A stretch of DNA of 41,718 nt, taken from positions 1 to 41,718 of the forward strand of contig CAMIPB010000021.1 of the NCBI GenBank assembly GCA_946223355.1, in the 5' to 3' direction. Below the pieces are notes generated by a model, which saw nothing but the letters and a program-made list of their open reading frames with translations, was not told the DNA's origin and did no database searches. Position 1 is the stretch's first letter, and each line of letters opens with the position of its first letter. Source of the DNA: an uncultured Corynebacterium sp. Its GTDB lineage: Bacteria > Actinomycetota > Actinomycetes > Mycobacteriales > Mycobacteriaceae. Shown here piece by piece: positions 23,890 to 32,628 of the stretch. The position numbers were made by a program, and so were the translations under genes.

Positions 23890-25598
23890 CTGGTGATGCG
23901 TGCGCCGTCGTAACGCATGGTGCGCACGGAGCCGACTGGCGAACCGGCTTTTTCCACGTCAGCGACGCGGTACCAAGTAAAGTCCGCGTGCTCCCAGCTC
24001 ACGTCCAAGACCGCGTAGCCGTGGGCATCCAAATCCAGGTGCTTAACGTGCGGGTTCGCGTTCCGGATATGGCGCTCCGCCTTGGTTGATACTGCGTTGT
24101 TTTCCGGAAGGTTAACAAACTCATCGACGTTGGGCGCGCTCACAGACGTGGTGACTAGCTCGGCGGCAACGTGCTCGTCGGTATAGCGGACGTCGATAGC
24201 CCACTCGGAGTGGATGTCGCCTGTGACAAAGATTGTCCGCTTGCCCGATTCTTTGATCTGCCGCAGCAGCCGATTCCGGTCATGCGTAAAGCCATCCCAC
24301 TGATCGGCATTAAACGGTACGTTCTCCCCAATGAGCTTGGCTACCGGGTTGCGGTACTTATCTTCCATAGCCAGAACATTGAGATTTGCCACCATCACGG
24401 AGGTGCCCACCAGATTCCAACGCGCGCCAGAAGTTTCCAGCTTGGTAGAAAGCCATTCAAACTGTTCGGATCCCATGATTGTCCTGGAAGAATCATTGCG
24501 CTTAAAGTCCATTGTTCCCGGTGCGTTGCGATAAGTACGCAAATCCAGCATGTGCAGATCCACCAAGTTGCCAAAGCTTAAGGAACGGTAGAGGTGCCCA
24601 CCTTGCGATGGATTGGTGGCGCGTATCGGCAGCCACTCAAAGTAGGCCTGCATTCCGGCAGATTGTCTGCGTTTCCACGGGCCGTGGACGTGTACGTTGT
24701 GTTCTTCGGCGCCGTGAGCGTAAGCGTCGTTTGCGATTTCATGATCGTCCCACGTCACCACCCACGGCAGCGCTGCATGTGCTGCTTGCAGCTCAACGTC
24801 GCGGCGGTAGTTTCCGTAGCGCGAGCGATAATCCGCAAGACTCGTCAACGTCCATGTAGGTACGTGTGGTCTAACCACACCGTGTTTTCCTGGCGCTTCA
24901 CCGGTGGCATATTCATAGATGTAATCCCCCATGTGAATTACCATGTCTAGCTCGCCTGCTTCTGCTCTTCGGGCGATGTCACCGTAGGCGCCAAAAAATC
25001 CAGATTCGTAGTTTGCGCAGCTGGTCACGGCAAAACGCAGCCGCTCATCCCCGGCACCTGAGGCTGAATCACCACCATTTTGGGCCACTTGACTACGTAC
25101 AGTGCGCGTTGCGCCCACCGGCGAGATCTCGCCGAGACAGCGAAAACGGTAGTAATACGCCGTATCCGGTGCCAACTCAAAAGGATCCACATGGACAGTA
25201 AAGTCCCGGTCGCTCCCGGTGCGTACTACTCCACGGCGCACACCACGGCTAAATGTCTTATCCTCAGCGATCTCCCACGTGACCTCCACCGGTTCACCGC
25301 GTCCGGATCCGGGTGAGCATTCCTTGGTTGGGGTCACGCGCGTCCACAAAACTACAGACGTGGGCAGTGGATCTCCCGAGGCAACTCCGTGCATGAAGAC
25401 ATGATGCTCATCGTCGGAGTACGGCCGCGGCTGTTTGAGCTTATCGAATTCCGCGTCTTCTACTACCTGCAGATCATTCGCATTACCGGGGTTCAAGGTA
25501 GCACTAGCCATCGCCCCGGCTCCGAGGAAGAACGTGCCGCCGAAAAGTTTTCTGCGGCTAAGCCGGAAGCGCCCAGAGTTTTCACCTTGACCTCTCAC
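23883..25598 (-). CDS. phoD: PhoD-type alkaline phosphatase/phosphodiesterase
   Basis: A 571-aa secreted metallophosphoesterase. The N-terminus has a Tat signal (RLSRRKLFGGTFFLGAGAMA, Arg15-Arg16), so it is exported folded. A fibronectin-like N-terminal domain (HHVFMHGVASGDPLPTSVVLWTRV) precedes the catalytic core with MGDYIYEY, TWDDHEIANDAY and FVTGDIHSEW, which carry the metal ligands (Fe/Ca in characterised PhoD enzymes). It releases phosphate from phosphomono- or diesters outside the membrane. It starts at GTG 25598; no better start is visible and the SD is weak. Regulation by phosphate starvation is usual for the family but no PhoR box was identified. It follows msrA on the same strand. 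Confidence 0.92.
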   Translation of the reverse strand: MRGQGENSGRFRLSRRKLFGGTFFLGAGAMASATLNPGNANDLQVVEDAEFDKLKQPRPYSDDEHHVFMHGVASGDPLPTSVVLWTRVTPTKECSPGSGRGEPVEVTWEIAEDKTFSRGVRRGVVRTGSDRDFTVHVDPFELAPDTAYYYRFRCLGEISPVGATRTVRSQVAQNGGDSASGAGDERLRFAVTSCANYESGFFGAYGDIARRAEAGELDMVIHMGDYIYEYATGEAPGKHGVVRPHVPTWTLTSLADYRSRYGNYRRDVELQAAHAALPWVVTWDDHEIANDAYAHGAEEHNVHVHGPWKRRQSAGMQAYFEWLPIRATNPSQGGHLYRSLSFGNLVDLHMLDLRTYRNAPGTMDFKRNDSSRTIMGSEQFEWLSTKLETSGARWNLVGTSVMVANLNVLAMEDKYRNPVAKLIGENVPFNADQWDGFTHDRNRLLRQIKESGKRTIFVTGDIHSEWAIDVRYTDEHVAAELVTTSVSAPNVDEFVNLPENNAVSTKAERHIRNANPHVKHLDLDAHGYAVLDVSWEHADFTWYRVADVEKAGSPVGSVRTMRYDGARITSR

Positions 25599-25707
25599 AC
25601 TCTTAATTTGTAGTCCCCCTCGGGTGATCTCGCATCACTAACGGGCACAAGACTAATGGGCACAAGCCACCGAGCTAACTGCGAGGGCGCCAGCCAACAG
25701 CCACGAA

Positions 25708-26370
25708 CTAGCCGCAAGCAACACCTGTGGAGTGGTGCGGACAATAACCATGTGGGTTCTTATCCAAGTATTGCTGGTGCTCATCCTCAGCTAGGTAGTA
25801 CTCGCCGGACGCAGTCTCTGCGATAGGCATAACTTCTGTGGTGATGGGACCAAAGCCGGCGTCGGCAAGCTTTACGCCATAATTTTGCACAATCTCGCGG
25901 ATCTCAGCAGCCTCGGCCTGCGCATCTTCTCCCGTCGTATAAAACGCTGAACGGTACTGCGTTCCCACGTCATTGCCCTGGCGGAAACCCTGAGTGGGAT
26001 CATGCGCCTCGAGTGCTAAAACCACCAGCTCACGCAGTGTGATTTGCTGCGGATCGTAGGTCACCGCAACGGTCTCTGTATGGTTAGTGACCCCGCGGCA
26101 CACCTCAAAATAGGTGGGGTTTGGAGTGGCACCACCGGCATAACCCACGGATGTTGATTCCACACCATCGGTGTTCCAATACATCTTCTCCGCGCCCCAA
26201 AAACAACCTATCGCCACATAGAGAACTTTTTGCCCATCCTTCCACGGGCCGGTAATCGGCGTTTCCAACACAGTGTGCGGGCGCGGCTGTGCCAAAACTG
26301 GCTCCAAACGGCCGGGAGCAGTTGCAGCGTCAGGAAGCAATTCGGGCTTGACGCCAAATAAAAAGGACAT
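25708..26370 (-). CDS. msrA: Peptide-methionine (S)-S-oxide reductase
   Basis: A 220-aa cytoplasmic enzyme that reduces S-methionine sulfoxide in proteins and free methionine. The catalytic Cys56 is in AIGCFWGAEKMYW. Family blocks VGYAGG, YFEVCRGVTNHTETV and QYRSAFY follow. The C-terminal tail YCPHHSTGVACG offers recycling cysteines for disulphide exchange with thioredoxin or mycothiol systems. The first ~45 residues form an extension like that of E. coli MsrA. SD AAGGGAG lies about 7 nt before the ATG. It is divergent from sodA, another oxidative-stress gene, across a 147-bp spacer. The 108-bp spacer to phoD has no clear terminator. Confidence 0.96.
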   Translation of the reverse strand: MSFLFGVKPELLPDAATAPGRLEPVLAQPRPHTVLETPITGPWKDGQKVLYVAIGCFWGAEKMYWNTDGVESTSVGYAGGATPNPTYFEVCRGVTNHTETVAVTYDPQQITLRELVVLALEAHDPTQGFRQGNDVGTQYRSAFYTTGEDAQAEAAEIREIVQNYGVKLADAGFGPITTEVMPIAETASGEYYLAEDEHQQYLDKNPHGYCPHHSTGVACG

Positions 26371-26455
26371 GGACTTCTCCCTTCAAAAGGTGTGTTTTCT
26401 CACGAGGCTACTCCAGCCAATCAGACCAAGAAAATGTTTTATTCACAAAACTTCC

Positions 26456-26507
26456 TTGCAGAATCCCCCAACCTGCCTATCATGGGGAGCGTACCCAAAT
26501 GAAAGGA
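26456..26507 (+). promoter_or_regulatory. Promoter and ribosome binding site of sodA
   Basis: TTGCAG (26456-26461) and TATCAT (26478-26483) are 16 bp apart. The SD AAAGGA at 26502-26507 lies 10 nt before the ATG. The leader would be about 28 nt. Confidence 0.55.
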
Positions 26508-26517
26508 CATTAAAACA

Positions 26518-27120
26518 ATGGCTGTTTACGAACTACCAGAACTTGACTACGCATACGACGCACTTGAGCCACACATCTCCGCAGAGATCATGGAGTTGCA
26601 CCACTCCAAGCACCACGCTGGCTACGTAGCTGGCGCAAACGCTGCTCTAGACGCACTCGAGGCTGAGCGCAACGGCGAAGCAAACGCTGACAACATCCGC
26701 GCTTTGTCCAAGAACCTCGCATTCAACCTGGGTGGCCACACCAACCACTCCATTTTCTGGAAGAACCTCTCCCCTAACGGTGGCGGCGAGCCAACCGGCG
26801 AGCTGGCTGAGGCAATCAACCGCGACTTCGGTTCTTTTGACAAGTTCAAGGCTCACTTCTCCGCAGTAGCAACCGGCCTGCAGGGCTCCGGCTGGGCTGT
26901 ACTGGGCTACGACCACATCGCTGGCCGCTTGGTTATCGAGCAGATGACTGACCAGCAGGGCAACATCTCTGTTGACTTCACCCCGCTTCTGATGCTGGAC
27001 ATGTGGGAGCACGCCTTCTACCTGCAGTACAAGAACGTCAAGGCTGACTACGTTAAGGCTGTATGGAACGTATTCAACTGGGATGACGTTGCAGAGCGCT
27101 TTGCTAAGGCTTCCAAGTAA
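26518..27120 (+). CDS. sodA: Superoxide dismutase (Mn type)
   Basis: A 200-aa Fe/Mn-family superoxide dismutase. Metal ligands are His28 (LHHSKHHAGYV), the His in GGHTNHSIFW, and the Asp and His in LDMWEHAFYLQYKN. The gene has very strong codon bias (CGC, GGC, AAC, AAG and CTG dominate), the mark of a highly expressed protein. It has no signal peptide. It has its own promoter and strong SD, and a large stem-loop downstream. Confidence 0.97.
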   Translation: MAVYELPELDYAYDALEPHISAEIMELHHSKHHAGYVAGANAALDALEAERNGEANADNIRALSKNLAFNLGGHTNHSIFWKNLSPNGGGEPTGELAEAINRDFGSFDKFKAHFSAVATGLQGSGWAVLGYDHIAGRLVIEQMTDQQGNISVDFTPLLMLDMWEHAFYLQYKNVKADYVKAVWNVFNWDDVAERFAKASK

Positions 27121-27181
27121 AACTTTGCTAGCAGGCCTTCGCGCGTAGTTCGCGTAGGTTCTGCACAAAGGATTAACCAAC

Positions 27182-27253
27182 AACCTCATATTTGCCACGA
27201 TTCGAGACCAACTTTCTGATTGGGAGCTCATTCTTGGCAAATATGAGGTTTTT
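27182..27253 (+). terminator. Long-loop inverted repeat with T tail after sodA
   Basis: AACCTCATATTTGCCA (27182-27197) pairs perfectly with TGGCAAATATGAGGTT (27235-27250) over 16 bp, followed by TTT, giving a run of five T. The 37-nt loop is unusually large and can fold further (CCAA/TTGG). It probably terminates sodA. Confidence 0.65.
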
Positions 27254-27284
27254 GCGTAGAACCAACGCCCAGAAAAGACTTCCG

Positions 27285-27290
27285 TATCCT
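27285..27290 (+). promoter_or_regulatory. -10 box of the App1-like gene, leaderless
   Basis: TATCCT, 7 nt before the ATG at 27298; no SD. Confidence 0.4.
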
Positions 27291-27297
27291 GGGTCGC

Positions 27298-28302
27298 ATG
27301 GGAATTTCTGACTTAGTTCGAAGCGTAGAAAACTTCATCAATGAAGAAGGCGTAAAGCGAAGCCGCCGCGCAGGGTGGAAGCCGATGGTGCAGACGTATC
27401 GCGGATACGGCACTGAAGAGCGCGTGCACGTTATTGGCCGAGTGTTAATGAACAATCCTAAGACCCCGAGCAACCAGGTGCAGCGAGGTTACCGCCAGTT
27501 CTTCACAATCCAGGTCGGTGATGTTCCGGTCACGGTGAACGTTAATGGCCAAGAGGTCCAGACCCTGACTAACAATAACGGCTACTTTGACGTGCTTATT
27601 GAGGACCATGGCCTGGCCCCCGGATGGCAGGAAGTATCGGTGACCACCCCAGGAGCGGAAGCAGTCACCGCAGAAGTTTTAGTAACACCTAAGGGCCAAA
27701 AACTGGGTCTAATATCCGATATTGATGACACCATTATGGTGACCAACCTGCCACGTGCAATGCACGCGGCGTATAACTCGTGGTTTTTACGAACCAACAA
27801 TCGCCAGCCTATTGAAGGCATGGATAGGTTTTACAACGAACTCATCCACGATGAACCAGACGCGCCGGTGTTCTATCTTTCCACGGGCGCGTGGAATACC
27901 TACGACACCCTGGTGAAGTTCATCGAAGAACACAACCTTCCAAAGGGTCCGCTTCTACTGACGGACTGGGGCCCTACTCCAACCGGCATGTTCCGTTCCG
28001 GCATGGAGCACAAGAAAGTTCAGTTGCGAAACCTGCTGATTGACTACCCAGATACAGAATGGATTTTGGTGGGCGATAATGGCCAGCATGATCCCCTCAT
28101 TTACGGCAACTTGGTTGCCGAGCATCCGAACGCTGTTCGCGGAGTAGCGACCCGTGAGCTAACCCCTGCTGAGCACGTTCTTTCCCACGGTACTGCGACC
28201 TCACTAACTGGTCCAGCACGCACGGATCGCGAAGGTGTTCCTGCAATTTCCGCCAAGGACGGCGACGCCCTGTTGGCAAAGTACCTGCGCAATCCTTTTT
28301 AA
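27298..28302 (+). CDS. App1/DUF2183 family phosphatase domain protein
   Basis: A 334-aa protein with an N-terminal beta-sandwich-like region (about 30-130) and a C-terminal HAD-like phosphatase domain. The motif LGLISDIDDTIMVT provides Asp141, Asp143 and Thr145, YLSTGAWNTYDTL is the second motif, and LVGDNGQHDPLIY the acidic last motif. Yeast App1 is a phosphatidate phosphatase with the same catalytic domain; bacterial homologues are uncharacterised, so lipid phosphatase activity is inferred. No signal peptide or membrane segment. It has its own likely leaderless promoter after the sodA terminator. Confidence 0.85.
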   Translation: MGISDLVRSVENFINEEGVKRSRRAGWKPMVQTYRGYGTEERVHVIGRVLMNNPKTPSNQVQRGYRQFFTIQVGDVPVTVNVNGQEVQTLTNNNGYFDVLIEDHGLAPGWQEVSVTTPGAEAVTAEVLVTPKGQKLGLISDIDDTIMVTNLPRAMHAAYNSWFLRTNNRQPIEGMDRFYNELIHDEPDAPVFYLSTGAWNTYDTLVKFIEEHNLPKGPLLLTDWGPTPTGMFRSGMEHKKVQLRNLLIDYPDTEWILVGDNGQHDPLIYGNLVAEHPNAVRGVATRELTPAEHVLSHGTATSLTGPARTDREGVPAISAKDGDALLAKYLRNPF

Positions 28303-28306
28303 CGGG

Positions 28307-28312
28307 TAACCT
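28307..28312 (+). promoter_or_regulatory. -10 box of the MFS gene, leaderless
   Basis: TAACCT, 8 nt before the ATG at 28321; no SD. Confidence 0.4.
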
Positions 28313-28320
28313 CATAATGC

Positions 28321-29523
28321 ATGGGTACAACCGCAACTAGAGGACTAAGGCCAGGAGATCCCGGATACAACCGGGTTAACCTGGCCATGTTGCTGGTTGG
28401 CCTGGCTACCTTTTCTGGGCTGTACTGTACGCAGGCAATCTTGCCGGCGCTGGCCGACTATTTTGCGGCAGATCCCACCACCACTGCGTTGACGGTGTCT
28501 GCCGCGACGGGCGCGCTTGCGCTGTGCGTGGTTCCGTTATCCATCCTGTCGGAGCGGTTCGGACGCGGGCGAGTACTTATTTTATCGTGCGTTGTCGCGG
28601 CGCTCGTGGGGTTGCTAGCCCCACTTTGCGCCAGCAATATTTATGCACTCATTGCTTTGCGTGGCATTCAAGGCGCACTTCTTGCAGGTGCGCCAGCAGT
28701 GGCCATGACCTGGCTTGCGGAGGAGCTCGATGAAGCCGCGTTACCCAAAGCCATGGGTCTATATATCGCTGGCAACTCCTTAGGAGGTCTCACGGGACGG
28801 ATTGTGCCTGCGGTTTTGGTGGGTTGGCAAGGCTGGCGCGTTGCACTGGCAGCCTCAATGATCCTCGGCCTGCTCATGGCTGTCGCTGTATGGTTCCTGC
28901 TTCCTAAACAGAAGTTCTTTACTCAAAAGAAGATCACCTTACAGCATGAATGGCAGGCAATTTATCAACACTGGCACACCCCTGTCTTAGCGCTTTTGTT
29001 TGTCACGCCATTTTTGGCGATGGGTACGTTTGTCTCGCTGTATAACTATTTGGGCTTTCGCCTAATTGAGACGTTTGGTTTACACCCGGCGCTAGTGGGC
29101 AGTATTTTCTTGGTTTATTTGGTGGGCACCGTGTCTTCGGCACGAGCCGGCAACCTCATCATGCGCTTTGGTCGCGGCCAAACGATGGTCTACACAGCAG
29201 CCGGGATGCTTGCGGGATTACTCATGATGATCACAAATTCACTAACACTCACGCTAGTTGGCTTAGTGCTGTTTACTGGAGCATTCTTTGCGCTGCACTC
29301 CACGGCTTCGGGCTGGGTTTCGGCAGTAGCTGAGCACGATCGCGCGGAGGCATCGAGTACATATGTGCTGTGCTACTACCTGGGATCGTCAGTCCTTGGA
29401 GCCCTCGCAGGTCCCATTTTTTCTGCGGCACCGTGGCCTGGGTTTATCGCGGCACTTGCGGCAGTGTTGGCACTACTGCTGGGCATCGCGGTTACGGTAC
29501 ACCGGTTGACGCAACGACGCTAG
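28321..29523 (+). CDS. MFS transporter, AraJ/YnfM-like drug or metabolite exporter
   Basis: A 400-aa, 12-segment carrier of the major facilitator superfamily. The first segments read NLAMLLVGLATFSGLYCTQA, typical of YnfM-like members. The loop 2-3 motif LSERFGRGRVLIL and the helix 5 region GNSLGGLTGRIVPA are intact. A cytoplasmic loop near residue 200 (LPKQKFFTQKKIT) separates the two halves. The substrate is unknown; proton-driven export of small organics is the family norm. It starts 18 bp after the App1-like stop codon, but a -10 box in that gap suggests separate transcription. Confidence 0.9.
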   Translation: MGTTATRGLRPGDPGYNRVNLAMLLVGLATFSGLYCTQAILPALADYFAADPTTTALTVSAATGALALCVVPLSILSERFGRGRVLILSCVVAALVGLLAPLCASNIYALIALRGIQGALLAGAPAVAMTWLAEELDEAALPKAMGLYIAGNSLGGLTGRIVPAVLVGWQGWRVALAASMILGLLMAVAVWFLLPKQKFFTQKKITLQHEWQAIYQHWHTPVLALLFVTPFLAMGTFVSLYNYLGFRLIETFGLHPALVGSIFLVYLVGTVSSARAGNLIMRFGRGQTMVYTAAGMLAGLLMMITNSLTLTLVGLVLFTGAFFALHSTASGWVSAVAEHDRAEASSTYVLCYYLGSSVLGALAGPIFSAAPWPGFIAALAAVLALLLGIAVTVHRLTQRR

Positions 29524-29582
29524 ACAGGCATTCCAGCCCCGCCAGACAATTAACACCAATTGACCCGTATAAAAGATGGGGA

Positions 29583-29588
29583 TAGGCT
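29583..29588 (+). promoter_or_regulatory. -10 box of the copper-oxidase-like membrane gene, leaderless
   Basis: TAGGCT, 8 nt before the ATG at 29597. Confidence 0.4.
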
Positions 29589-29596
29589 TAATACTT

Positions 29597-30949
29597 ATGG
29601 TTGATATGAAGGAATGGTCGTCGCGCACGTGGCACCGTCGCGCGAGCAAACCCATCCTTGTGTGGATGGCCCTGTTTATCGTGCTCGGCTCCGTTCACAT
29701 CATCATCCCCAATTACCGGTGGGTACTCATCCATATGTTCACCCTGGGTATCGTCACCAACTCGATTATGGTGTGGTCCCAGCACCTGACGGAAAAATTC
29801 ACCCAGGCTAAGCTTCCTGCCTCGTCGCGCCCCGGCCAACTCAAGCGCATCTACGCGCTTAACGCAGGCATCGTCATCGCCATGGTAGGCCAGATGCTCC
29901 ACAAGAGTTGGGATATGCACTGGATTCTCACCCAAATCGGCGCCACAATTATCGCGGTGGTCGTCGGTTGGCACGGTGTCTTTCTGTTCAAGCAATGGCG
30001 TGGGGTTGAAACCAACAAGCGCTTTAGAAACGTTGTGCTGGGCTATGTTGCCTCCGCGATGTGCCTGCCTCTCGGCGCGATCCTGGGCGCATTGCTGGCC
30101 ATGGGGCTGGACGCGCCGTGGCACGAGCGCCTGCTGCTTGGCCACATTGCCTTCAACATTTTGGGTTTTGTGGGCATCGCCGCCGCAGGCTCACTCACCA
30201 TCTTGTTCCCCGCCGTGTGGCGCACCCGCGGCGGCAACAACCGTTTCAACATCACCCTGGCATTGCAAACAGCCGGTGTTATCGCTGCGGTCACCGGCGC
30301 GCTTGTCGACGTCGGCGTTGTCGCCGGCATCGGCGTCATCGTCTATGCCGCTGGCTGGATAATCTCCTGGCAGCAATGGTTGGGCTTTACCGGCGCTGTG
30401 CTGAGCGATCCCCGTGATCGCGTCAACTACCCAGCTGTATCCGTGCTGGCCGCGGTGACCTGGCTTGCGCTCACCCTGGTTCATTTTGGTGTGCGCTTAA
30501 TCCTTTCCGGCGATGACCTCGCTCTCGTGGAATTGCCTACTCTTGCGCTTCTGGTCGGATTCGCTGCCCAGCTACTCATCGGCGTCATGAGCTATCTCCT
30601 GCCCACCACGATGGGTGGTGGTCCGCAAGCCAAACGCGCCGGCCTCGCGGAGATGAACCGCGCTGGTCTCTACCGCGCAACGCTCATCAACGGTGGCCTT
30701 CTTATCTGGTTGACCACCACGTATTCTTGGCTGGCGGTTACCGCATCGATGATCTGCTTGGCTTCCCTCGCTGTGTTCCCCGTCCTCATCAAGCGTTCTG
30801 TTTCTGCACAGCGCAAGGTAATCACCAAAGAAATTGAAGGCCCAGCCAAGGATGACGCTGCCACTCCACCATGGGGCCAGGTCACCGCTGGCCTAGCGAC
30901 GCTGGCACTGCTCCTCGCGCTTTTCGGTGGGCTCGGCGGGCCAAGCTAA
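29597..30949 (+). CDS. Polytopic membrane protein resembling the membrane half of actinobacterial copper oxidases
   Basis: A 450-aa protein with about ten or eleven membrane helices. Histidines sit at or near helix ends: VLIHMFTLGIVTNSIMVWSQHLTEKF, VVGWHGVF, LLLGHIAFNILGFVGIAAAG and LVHFGVRL. Similar segments are remembered from the N-terminal membrane domain of large actinobacterial multicopper oxidases and from NnrS-like haem-copper proteins. Here no cupredoxin domain follows; the protein ends in one last helix (VTAGLATLALLLALFGG). The ATG at 29597 was preferred to 29576 because of the adjacent -10 box. Stop codons overlap with the convergent nuclease gene. A metal or haem role is inferred from the histidine pattern only. 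Confidence 0.6.
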   Translation: MVDMKEWSSRTWHRRASKPILVWMALFIVLGSVHIIIPNYRWVLIHMFTLGIVTNSIMVWSQHLTEKFTQAKLPASSRPGQLKRIYALNAGIVIAMVGQMLHKSWDMHWILTQIGATIIAVVVGWHGVFLFKQWRGVETNKRFRNVVLGYVASAMCLPLGAILGALLAMGLDAPWHERLLLGHIAFNILGFVGIAAAGSLTILFPAVWRTRGGNNRFNITLALQTAGVIAAVTGALVDVGVVAGIGVIVYAAGWIISWQQWLGFTGAVLSDPRDRVNYPAVSVLAAVTWLALTLVHFGVRLILSGDDLALVELPTLALLVGFAAQLLIGVMSYLLPTTMGGGPQAKRAGLAEMNRAGLYRATLINGGLLIWLTTTYSWLAVTASMICLASLAVFPVLIKRSVSAQRKVITKEIEGPAKDDAATPPWGQVTAGLATLALLLALFGGLGGPS

Positions 30950-32496
30950 AGCGCTGGCGCACCCGGCGCGCCGTGAGAGAGCCAATCACGAACTGCGGCG
31001 GTGGCACGGCAATCGTCCCGGTTGTAGCGCAGGATTTTCTCTCGAATATCGCGGACGGTATCCGCGGAGGTGTCCTCGCTCATGGCCAGGCGGCGGGCGT
31101 TGACGGATTCTTCGCCGTCAAAGTCCTCTTCCTCCCAATGGAATCCAGCTTCAGGAGCTACGAGCTTGAGGCCAAGGCCATAAGGGCCGGCGAGGTTTTT
31201 GCGAACGAGCGCGAAGACATCCACCCATTCGTCGGAAGCAATAAAAGCGCGGACCTCGTCTAAAGCGGGCTCACCGAAGCGGGTAGCGGACATGGTCATC
31301 CAGTGGTTTTCACCATGGCTGGAGTAGCAATATGCGCGGAAAGTCTTGCCTTGCGCATGTGCGGTGCTGCGCAGATCCATCAACCAGGTCCAAAACTCCA
31401 AGAAATTGGCGGCTTCGTGTTTTCCGCCGAGCGGCTGCCAGGTCACCCAGTGATGATAGGTGTTTTGCGTCCACGCGCCCCAAAGATATGCGCCTTGATC
31501 CAGGTAGGCTTCCATGTCCACGTCTACTTCGATGTCAGCGCGCGGAATAGACGCGGCGATAGTCTTTGCGGGAAAGCGCCGCAAGAGCGCGGTACCTTCG
31601 TCCCAGGCTTGGGCCAACCGGGAGGGTTCACCGAGTCCCGCATTGATGAGCCCACGCACGGTATTGATGCCCTTTTCGCGATAGGTACGAGCGCGATCAC
31701 CAGGAAGAAACAGGGAAATCTCATCAGCGGCCTGTAGTTTAGGCTCGCACAGCAGCCAGAAACGGCAGCTGGCGCATTCTTTCACCCGCCGAGGCTGTGT
31801 GGGTAGTTCCACAGCAAACGCATCTTTTAAGGCTTGCTGGTTTGGTTCCACGAAGAATACGCGGTCCCGGTCCTGGCCGATGATTCCCGCTTTGCCTGTG
31901 CTCAGCCCAAGCTCATTTAGTATGCGCACTGCCATGGCCATGCGGTAACCATCAGCGACGTGGTGGCGGATTTTAAAAGGTGCATCCAGGGGCCGCGACA
32001 ACCCCAAGCGGTGAGTGTTCACCGCAGGTGTCGTGGCGGTTGCATGCCTGCGCGCGGCACGATGGTTGCTTACGATAACGGGAATATACCCCGCCTGTGC
32101 CCCGGCGCCCTTCGACTGCGGGCCCGCATCTTTGACCAGTACGTCTACGTTAACCAGATAGTCTTCTGCTTTCCCGGCAAGTGTGCGCGCGGATGATTCC
32201 AAGACAGCACCAGTAATCATGGTTGCCCCCGCGGCAAGTGCTTCTAACGTGTCCAAATAGCGTGCGTCTGGATCCGGTGCGGGAAGCGATCCTAAATCGA
32301 TGCGCTTGAATAGTGCTTTGCCATCACCCGGGCCGCGTTTGGTGGCCAGTTTGGTCATCACCAGTTCGCGTGCCGCAGCAAACCTTTCCGCCCGGGCTTC
32401 GGCAGCATGTGTGCGGGGGATTTCGGGGTGAGCACGCCGCTGGACGAGCCTATACCGGCAGCCGACCAGATCTGAAGCTGAAATTTTATCGCTCAC
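30946..32496 (-). CDS. TM0106-family RecB-like putative nuclease
   Basis: A 516-aa protein with a RecB/PD-(D/E)XK-like N-terminal half and an RNase H-fold C-terminal half. Seen are ISASDLVGCRYRLVQRR at the N-terminus, DYLVNVDVLVKD, and a cysteine set that could hold an Fe-S cluster or zinc (ECASCRFWLLCEP near residue 240). A helix-hairpin-helix-like stretch follows (REKGINTVRGLINAGLGEPS). The C-terminal exonuclease-like part has DVDMEAYLDQGAYLWGAW and ends with RYNRDDCRATAAVRDWL. The family is widespread and single-copy in actinobacteria; its substrate is unknown. The GTG start is supported by TAAGAT 9 nt upstream. Confidence 0.83.
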   Translation of the reverse strand: MSDKISASDLVGCRYRLVQRRAHPEIPRTHAAEARAERFAAARELVMTKLATKRGPGDGKALFKRIDLGSLPAPDPDARYLDTLEALAAGATMITGAVLESSARTLAGKAEDYLVNVDVLVKDAGPQSKGAGAQAGYIPVIVSNHRAARRHATATTPAVNTHRLGLSRPLDAPFKIRHHVADGYRMAMAVRILNELGLSTGKAGIIGQDRDRVFFVEPNQQALKDAFAVELPTQPRRVKECASCRFWLLCEPKLQAADEISLFLPGDRARTYREKGINTVRGLINAGLGEPSRLAQAWDEGTALLRRFPAKTIAASIPRADIEVDVDMEAYLDQGAYLWGAWTQNTYHHWVTWQPLGGKHEAANFLEFWTWLMDLRSTAHAQGKTFRAYCYSSHGENHWMTMSATRFGEPALDEVRAFIASDEWVDVFALVRKNLAGPYGLGLKLVAPEAGFHWEEEDFDGEESVNARRLAMSEDTSADTVRDIREKILRYNRDDCRATAAVRDWLSHGAPGAPAL

Positions 32497-32505
32497 TAGG
32501 CCACA

Positions 32506-32511
32506 ATCTTA
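32506..32511 (-). promoter_or_regulatory. -10 box of the RecB-like nuclease gene, leaderless
   Basis: TAAGAT on the minus strand, 9 nt before the GTG at 32496. Confidence 0.35.
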
Positions 32512-32568
32512 ACCCAGTGCCGAGACGTTCACGCAGTCATCCGATCAATCGGGGTACTGTGGATTGCG

Positions 32569-32617
32569 TAAAATATTAGCCTGAAGGCACCGCATACACT
32601 GTCGATTATTAGAGGAG
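32569..32617 (+). promoter_or_regulatory. -10 box and SD of the DUF6474 gene
   Basis: TAAAAT at 32569-32574 is a good -10 hexamer, without a clear -35. GAGGAG at 32612-32617 is the SD, 11 nt before the ATG at 32629. Confidence 0.45.
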
Positions 32618-32628
32618 CTGGGTTAGAG

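Noticed and set aside
30946..32496. RecB-like nuclease as a Cas4-type or anti-phage gene
   Set aside because: Full-length TM0106-type architecture with no defence neighbours; better seen as a conserved actinobacterial gene of unknown role.
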